From Actinospica acidithermotolerans (lineage in GTDB: Bacteria; Actinomycetota; Actinomycetes; Streptomycetales; Catenulisporaceae): 50,719 nt of DNA. Under the pieces are notes generated by a model. It ran no database searches. It was not told where the DNA came from and worked only from the letters and a program-made list of their open reading frames with translations. The stretch covers positions 1 through 50,719 of the forward strand of contig NZ_JAGSOH010000046.1 in NCBI RefSeq assembly GCF_018139625.1, given 5' to 3'. The position numbers and the translations under genes are program-made. Shown here piece after piece: positions 45,971 through 50,719 of the stretch (position 1 is its first letter; each line of letters opens with the position of its first letter).

Positions 45971-46009
45971 CCGCCCGCCGGACGCCGGATTGCGGCGTCC
46001 GACGGGCGG
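45971..46009 (-). terminator. Stem-loop between binding protein and permease genes (operon 1)
   Basis: CCGCCCGCCGGACGCCG (45971-45987) pairs with CGGCGTCCGACGGGCGG (45993-46009) over 17 bp with a single C-A mismatch and a 5-nt loop. It lies 35 bp after the binding-protein stop and ~37 bp before the permease start on the minus strand. It is the positional counterpart of the 19-bp hairpin at 39295-39335 and probably tunes binding-protein against permease expression. Confidence 0.75.
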
Positions 46010-46043
46010 ACCGGTCGCGACCTGTCAGGCCGCGGGGGTCGGG

Positions 46044-47900
46044 TCAGGAGCTCGGCGAGGCCGAGCCCGAGACGTATCCCCATTCCTGCACGTTGTAGGT
46101 GAACTCCTGGGCGGTCGAGTTGATCCGCACGTTGCCGAGGGTGGAGTCGTAGGCCACCATCTGGTCCTTCTGGTACAGCGGCAGCGTGATCGCGTCCTGC
46201 GACAGGATGTTGTCGATCTTGTTCAGGTCGCTGTTCACGGTCGCGGTGTCGAAGCTCGACGAGGCCGTCTTGTACAGGGCGTCGACCTGGGCGCTGGTGT
46301 AGCCGCCGTAGTTCTGGCCCTGGCCGGTGACGTAGAGCGAGTAGTTGCCGGAGTTCGGGAACGGGGTGTCCACCCAGGCGAAGACGATGACGTCGTAGTC
46401 GTAGCCGGCCGCGTGCGTCAGGGACTTGCCGAGGCTGGAGGTCGTCTCCACGTTCACCGTGATGCCGAGCGCCTTCATCTCGGAGGCGAACAGGTTGCAC
46501 TCGGTCTGCCGGATGGAGTTACCCGAGGTGTAGCGCATCGTCAGCGCCGGGACGGCGGTGCCGTCCGGGTACTTCAGCGCGGTGCCGATGCCGGTGAACC
46601 CGGCCTTCTTCAGGATCGACTCGGCCGAGCTGGAGGAGCCGGAGCCCAGGCCGTACTTCGAGATGTTGTCCGTGTAGCCCGCCTGCTGCGGGATGAACAG
46701 ACGGCTGTTGAGCGGCTTGGAGGCCGGGTCGAACAGGCCGACGGTACGGGCGATGATCGCCTTGCGGTCGACGGCCGTCAGCATCGCGGTGCGCAGCGCC
46801 ACCTTGTCAGCGGCCTCCTGCGCGGACTCGGTCTTGCCGCCGAGCGCCGTGCTGTTGAGGTTGAAGTCGAAGTGCTCCCACTCGTAGCCCGCGGCGATCT
46901 GGTACTTGACCGACGAGCCCATGCCCTTGACCTGGGTGACCAGGTCGGTCTCCGGCTGCGGGTACATCACGTTGATCTCGCCGTTCTGCAGGGCCGTCGG
47001 CTCCTGCGAGGCGTCCGCGATGTACTTGAACACCATCGTGGCCAGGTGCCCGCCGTCGCCGTACCACTTCGGGTTCTTCGTCTCGGTCACGCTCGAGCCG
47101 TCGGAGGGCGCGTTGGTGACCTCGTACGGTCCGCTCGAGACCGGCGGGGCGGTGTTGCTGAAGTAGTTGAACGAGTTCTCCAGCTGCAGCACCGCGCCGG
47201 TCGAGGTGGTCGCGCCGTTCTCCGCCTTGACGTCGGCGGTCAGCTGGGCGAGCGTCATCGACTCGTCGTAGCCGTGCTTGGCGGCGATGTGCGCCGGCAG
47301 CAGCGGGCCGAACAGCGACTTCCAGTCCGGGAACGCGGTCGAGAAGGTCACGGTGACCGTCTTGCCGCCGTCCGAGCCGACCACCGACGAGATGTCGTTG
47401 TAGCCGGTGGAGCTGGCGTTCAGCATGTTCGGGTCCGTGCCGCTGTTGACCAGCCAGTCGTAGACGAAGTCGGACGCGTCGATCGGCGTGCCGTCGCTCC
47501 AGACCGCTCCCGGCTTGATCTTGTAGACCACGGTCTCCGGCGACGTGCTGGAGAGCGTGGCGCTGGCCATGGTGTTCGTGTTGAGCACCACGCTGCCGTC
47601 CGGGTCGGAGATGAAGGCGCCGGCGTAGTACACCCCGTCCAGCGCGTAGACCTGGTCGGCCGAGATCGAGGAGTCCAGCGGGTTCCAGTCACCGAGCTGC
47701 TTCTCGATGCCCACGGTCACCGTGCCGCCGTCCTTCACGGACGCGGTGTTGATCGTGTTCCACGTGTTCTCGTTGGCCGACGTCTGCGTCGTCGAGGCCT
47801 TCGACGAGGAGCACGCGGCGGTAAACGCCAGAGCGAGGGCGCCGATCGCCGCCATTCCCACCGTTAGGCGACCGCGGCCCCGATTCCGATCTTTTGCCAT
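46044..47900 (-). CDS. Peptide-binding lipoprotein of ABC importer (SBP family 5)
   Basis: A 618-residue substrate-binding lipoprotein with signal peptide and lipobox TAAC (Cys30). The mature protein follows the SBP_bac_5 layout: DGGTVTVGIEKQLGDWNPLD, KPGAVWSDGTPIDASDFVYDW in part (WSDGTPIDASDFVYDW), VSSGPYEVTNAP and CNLFASEMKALGI. It is the first gene of importer operon 1. Start uncertain: ATG 47900 is chosen as giving a typical signal peptide, with ATG 47909 and 47918 also in frame. It differs clearly from the binding protein at 39398-41293, so the two importers probably differ in specificity. Confidence 0.93.
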   Translation of the reverse strand: MAKDRNRGRGRLTVGMAAIGALALAFTAACSSSKASTTQTSANENTWNTINTASVKDGGTVTVGIEKQLGDWNPLDSSISADQVYALDGVYYAGAFISDPDGSVVLNTNTMASATLSSTSPETVVYKIKPGAVWSDGTPIDASDFVYDWLVNSGTDPNMLNASSTGYNDISSVVGSDGGKTVTVTFSTAFPDWKSLFGPLLPAHIAAKHGYDESMTLAQLTADVKAENGATTSTGAVLQLENSFNYFSNTAPPVSSGPYEVTNAPSDGSSVTETKNPKWYGDGGHLATMVFKYIADASQEPTALQNGEINVMYPQPETDLVTQVKGMGSSVKYQIAAGYEWEHFDFNLNSTALGGKTESAQEAADKVALRTAMLTAVDRKAIIARTVGLFDPASKPLNSRLFIPQQAGYTDNISKYGLGSGSSSSAESILKKAGFTGIGTALKYPDGTAVPALTMRYTSGNSIRQTECNLFASEMKALGITVNVETTSSLGKSLTHAAGYDYDVIVFAWVDTPFPNSGNYSLYVTGQGQNYGGYTSAQVDALYKTASSSFDTATVNSDLNKIDNILSQDAITLPLYQKDQMVAYDSTLGNVRINSTAQEFTYNVQEWGYVSGSASPSS

Positions 47901-48052
47901 AGCGAACATCCATCCCATTACGCACAGCCGCGCGCAGCACCGGACGGGGTCACCGATTCCGGCGCGCGCGGTCTCTCGGCCGCGCGACGCGAGGTCGCCG
48001 CGCGGGACATGCCATCCTGCTGATTTCTTGTGGCGTTGCGTGTGCTGGGGGA

Positions 48053-48111
48053 ATTTGTAGCGCAGAAAGGACTGCCTGGGACAGGATCTCGCGTCACGAT
48101 CGGATCAAGAA
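48053..48111 (-). promoter_or_regulatory. Promoter region of importer operon 1 with shared 18-bp motif
   Basis: On the minus strand, TTCTTGATCCGATCGTGA (48111-48094) is followed 34 bp later by TACAAAT (48059-48053). The same pair, with 35-bp separation and 17/18 identity in the motif, precedes the other peptide-binding protein gene. The rest of the 325-bp gap (47901-48225) shows no gene. A small dyad, TTGAT-C-ATCAA at 48207-48217, just behind the MFS stop may belong to that gene's terminator. Confidence 0.6.
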
Positions 48112-48225
48112 GTCATGAAGATCCGCGCCTTACCATGATCATCAGGCCTTTTAGCCCTTACCGAAACATGGCCGCAATATTGATCTTGTGCGAAAGGCGA
48201 AACCTTTTGATCATCAAGGGAATCG

Positions 48226-49671
48226 CTACCGCAGACGTGGAATACGCGACGCAGCGAGCGCCCCGAGCAACGCCAGCCCCGCGGACACCGCGCACACCAC
48301 CGCCACCGCGTGCGCCGAGGAACCCCGTGCGCCGGTGTCCAGGTTCAGGAACAGCGTGCCGACCGTGGCCACTCCGGTCACCTGGCCGATCTGGGTGAGC
48401 GTCGCGATCACGCCGCTCGCGTCGGCGGCGTCGCGCAGCGGCACCCGGGAGAGCATCAGGCCCATCAGCGGGCTGAAGGCGAAGCCGAGCCCGAACCCGA
48501 GTGTGGTCATCAGGATCCAGCGCGCACCCCCGCCGGTCCCGCCGTGCCGCAGCACCAGCGCCATGCCCGCCACCGAGGCGGACGTCAGCAGGAAGCCGAA
48601 CACGACCTCGTGCACGAACCAGCGCTGCGGAAGCCTCCGCCAGTTCATCGCGACCAGGAAGACGGCGACCGCCTGCGGGGCGAACGCGAGGCCCGAGTCG
48701 AGCGCGGAGAAGCCGAGCGCGCCCTGCAGGTGCAGCGTGATCGCGAACATCAGGCCCATCATCAGAACCAGCGACAGGAACAGCGTGCCGACGCTGACGG
48801 CGAAGCCCTCGAGCCGCAGCACGCGTCCGGGGATGATCGGCGTACCGCCGCGTCGGCCGATCCGGCTCTCGACGACCGCGAACAGCGCGAGGCCCAGTGC
48901 GCTGGCGCCGAGCAGCAGCCAGCCCCACAGCGGCCAGTGCTCGTCGTGCCCCATCACCAGCGGGACGACGAAGGCGAGCACGGTCGGGGTGAGGATCGCG
49001 ACGCCCACCGGGTCCAGGCCGCGGCCCGGCTCCCCCTTGTCCTTCGGCAGCACCCTGATGCTGGCGAGCAGCACGACGATCCCGACCGGCACGTTCACCA
49101 GGAAGCACGGCCGCCACGTGGAGTGCAGGATGTCCGCCGAGATCAGCACGCCGCCGAGCACCTGGCCGGCGACCGCGCCGCCGGAGATGACGGCCGTGTA
49201 CAGGCTCATCGCCTTCAGCCGCGCCCGGCCCTCGAACGTGCGCTGGATGAGCGAGAGCACCTGCGGCATCATCGCCGCCGCCCCCGCGCCCTGCACCAGC
49301 CGGAAGGCGACCAGCGCGCCGGTGCTCGGCGCGAGCCCGCAGGCGAGCGAGGCGAGCGTGAACAGGACGAGCCCGCCGCGGAACAGCCGCGCGTGCCCCC
49401 ACAGGTCGCCGAGCCGCGCCCCGGTGACGATGAGCACCGCGTAGGAGATGGTGTATCCGGACACCGACAGCTGAAGCCCGGCGCCGGAGGAATGAAGGGT
49501 GCTGCGAATAGTCGGGAGCGCGACGTTCACGATCGCGACGTCGAGGATCGCCATGAAGTAGCCGAGCAGCACGACCGCGAGCACGGCCCCAGGCCGGCTC
49601 TTCCTCGCAGAACCCTGCTTGTTGCCCTCGTTTTCGTAGACTGATTCGGTGGAGCCGAGAGTCGTCGTCAT
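48226..49671 (-). CDS. DHA2-family (14-helix) MFS drug exporter
   Basis: A 481-residue major facilitator transporter of the EmrB/QacA type with about 14 helices. Helix 1 has the DHA2 signature FMAILDVAIVNVALPTI. The loop between helices 2 and 3 has GARLGDLWGHARLF, and helix 5 carries motif C (VISGGAVAGQVLGGVL). These proton antiporters export antibiotics, dyes or natural products. The gene is divergent from an XRE/MmyB-type regulator across a 102-bp region with repeated sites, the classic arrangement of a substrate-induced exporter and its regulator. Confidence 0.93.
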   Translation of the reverse strand: MTTTLGSTESVYENEGNKQGSARKSRPGAVLAVVLLGYFMAILDVAIVNVALPTIRSTLHSSGAGLQLSVSGYTISYAVLIVTGARLGDLWGHARLFRGGLVLFTLASLACGLAPSTGALVAFRLVQGAGAAAMMPQVLSLIQRTFEGRARLKAMSLYTAVISGGAVAGQVLGGVLISADILHSTWRPCFLVNVPVGIVVLLASIRVLPKDKGEPGRGLDPVGVAILTPTVLAFVVPLVMGHDEHWPLWGWLLLGASALGLALFAVVESRIGRRGGTPIIPGRVLRLEGFAVSVGTLFLSLVLMMGLMFAITLHLQGALGFSALDSGLAFAPQAVAVFLVAMNWRRLPQRWFVHEVVFGFLLTSASVAGMALVLRHGGTGGGARWILMTTLGFGLGFAFSPLMGLMLSRVPLRDAADASGVIATLTQIGQVTGVATVGTLFLNLDTGARGSSAHAVAVVCAVSAGLALLGALAASRIPRLR

Positions 49672-49699
49672 GGCTCCATCGTGGGCGCCCGGCGATCCT

Positions 49700-49744
49700 G
49701 TTACCTAGAGCCTCGTTATCCTATTACCGCTGGTACCTGGTACC
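49700..49744. promoter_or_regulatory. Candidate operator between exporter and regulator
   Basis: The 102-bp divergent region holds two related boxes, GTTACCTA (49700-49707) and GTTATCCTA (49715-49723), then a tandem TGGTACC TGGTACC (49731-49744) in which each unit contains the palindrome GGTACC. On the minus strand the first two read TAGGTAAC and TAGGATAAC and could overlap the exporter -10. They are natural targets for the adjacent regulator, though which of them it binds cannot be read. Confidence 0.5.
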
Positions 49745-49773
49745 GGGAGCGACGAGGGGCGAGACTGGGACTT

Positions 49774-50703
49774 GTGACGGACCTGGCTGCGACGAAGAAC
49801 GCCGCGCGACGCACCGAACTGGCCGACTTCCTGCGCTCGCGCCGGGAGCGCATCTCCCCCGAGCAGGCCGGCCTGCCCCCCGTCCCGCCCCGCCGCCGCA
49901 CCCCCGGCCTGCGCCGCGAGGAGGTGGCGCAGCTCGCCGGCGTGGGCGTGACCTGGTACACCTGGCTCGAGCAGGGCCGCCAGATCAACGCCAGCACCCA
50001 GGTCCTCGACGCCATCGCCCGCACCCTGCAGCTGGACGCCGCCGAACACCGCCACCTCTACACCCTGGCGAAGGTCCCCGAGCTGCGGGCGCCCGAGGCC
50101 GAGGACTGCTGCCTGCCCGCCGAGATCCGCCCGATCCTCGACGGCATGGGCCACATCGCGACGGTGGTGAACGAGCGCTTCGACATGGTCGCCACCAACC
50201 GCCGGTTCGACGTGCTCTTCCCCAGCGTGCTCGCGCAGGCGAAGCAGAACCACAACGTCTTCTGGTGCATGTTCAACCTGCCCGAGTGCTGCCACCCCTT
50301 CGTCAACCGCCACGAGACCATCCCCCAGATGGTCGCCCTGCTCCGCGCCGCGTACGCCCGCCACGTCGGCGAGCCGAGCTGGGAGAAGCTCATCAGGGAC
50401 CTGATCGCCTACAGCGAGGTCTTCGCCGAGTGCTGGTCCCGCAACGAGGTGGCCGCCTTCGGCCGCCAGCTGCGCGTCTACTACCAGCCCGCCGTCGGCC
50501 TGCTCAGGTTCGTCTCCACCAGCTTCGGCATCCACGGCACCAACGGCCTGCGCATGCAGGTCATGACCCCCGCCGACGAGTCCACCGCCCTGGCCCACGC
50601 CCGCCTGATGGCCGGCGATGTCGAAGAGCCCGCAGTCCTCCCCTGCGGCCACACCTGGCGCGACTGGGTCAGCATGCGGGAGGAGAAGGCACCGCTGGGG
50701 TGA
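49774..50703 (+). CDS. XRE-family regulator with MmyB-like ligand-binding domain
   Basis: A 309-residue DNA-binding protein. An N-terminal helix-turn-helix of the XRE type covers ~residues 15-85; the signature RRRTPGLRREEVAQLAGVGV and TWYTWLEQGR are hallmarks of the MmyB-like group. The rest is the MmyB-like sensory domain (VVNERFDMVATNRRFDVLF, then NLPECCHPFVN), thought to bind a small lipid-like ligand. Only 102 bp separate it from the divergent MFS exporter, which it probably controls together with itself. The GTG at 49774 is chosen. The gene ends 16 bp before the window edge. Confidence 0.92.
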   Translation: MTDLAATKNAARRTELADFLRSRRERISPEQAGLPPVPPRRRTPGLRREEVAQLAGVGVTWYTWLEQGRQINASTQVLDAIARTLQLDAAEHRHLYTLAKVPELRAPEAEDCCLPAEIRPILDGMGHIATVVNERFDMVATNRRFDVLFPSVLAQAKQNHNVFWCMFNLPECCHPFVNRHETIPQMVALLRAAYARHVGEPSWEKLIRDLIAYSEVFAECWSRNEVAAFGRQLRVYYQPAVGLLRFVSTSFGIHGTNGLRMQVMTPADESTALAHARLMAGDVEEPAVLPCGHTWRDWVSMREEKAPLG

Positions 50704-50719
50704 GGGGCGGGGGGTCGGG

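Overview
The window is about 50.7 kb of very GC-rich DNA with strong G/C third-position bias and many GTG and TTG starts. It comes from the chromosome of a streptomycete-like Actinomycetota. The conserved core holds pyrG, a NUDIX hydrolase, ald, parA, scpA, scpB and an RluB-type gene, plus a divergent aroH-tyrA-cmk-der block. It resembles the Streptomyces neighbourhood as I remember it, but the second block is rearranged. I could not narrow the genus; a Catenulisporales-like relative would fit. No tRNA, rRNA, CRISPR array, transposase, integrase or phage gene is visible.

Layout. (1) 1-1.4 kb: two copies of an ~82-bp element that folds into two adjacent stem-loops flank an unrecognised 91-codon gene, followed by ~0.8 kb without a convincing gene. 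(2) 1.4-15.7 kb is a housekeeping/accessory mix: an inositol-monophosphatase-family phosphatase, a GNAT acetyltransferase, a PemK/MazF-like protein, a SNF2 ATPase with a SWIM zinc-finger partner, a frameshifted membrane-anchored gene behind a 95-bp tandem duplication, a Lys/Glu-rich protein, an SPFH protein with a small OB-fold-like partner, a Bcr/CflA-type drug exporter, a coiled-coil protein, an M48 peptidase and a metallophosphoesterase. (3) 15.9-19.8 kb, minus strand: aroH, tyrA, cmk and der (chorismate to prephenate metabolism, CMP phosphorylation, ribosome-assembly GTPase). (4) 20.0-24.8 kb, plus strand: pyrG, NUDIX, ald and a PRPP synthetase homologue, punctuated by three strong terminators. 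(5) 25.3-31.3 kb: a four-helix membrane protein with a long Gln-rich tail, divergent from a chromosome-segregation run: ParA, a small possible ribbon-helix-helix partner, ScpA, ScpB, then a pseudouridine synthase. (6) 31.4-35.0 kb: a two-domain GNAT protein and aminopeptidase N. (7) 35.2-47.9 kb: two complete oligopeptide/dipeptide ABC importer operons in tandem on the minus strand. One has a fused double ATPase, the other two separate ATPases. (8) 48.2-50.7 kb: a DHA2-type MFS exporter divergent from its likely XRE/MmyB-type regulator.

The genes suggest some joint functions. The two importers plus PepN form a peptide uptake-and-degradation capacity, and the importers' leader regions share an 18-bp motif and a spaced TACAAAT box, so they may be co-regulated. 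ParA, its small partner and ScpAB sit head to tail as a likely segregation/condensation operon. The clearest unexplained signals are the paired stem-loop element at the left edge, the shared importer promoter architecture, and a recurring habit of intergenic minisatellites. One of those minisatellites appears to have grown out of the 3' end of tyrA. All functional calls come from motif reading only; no database search was run.
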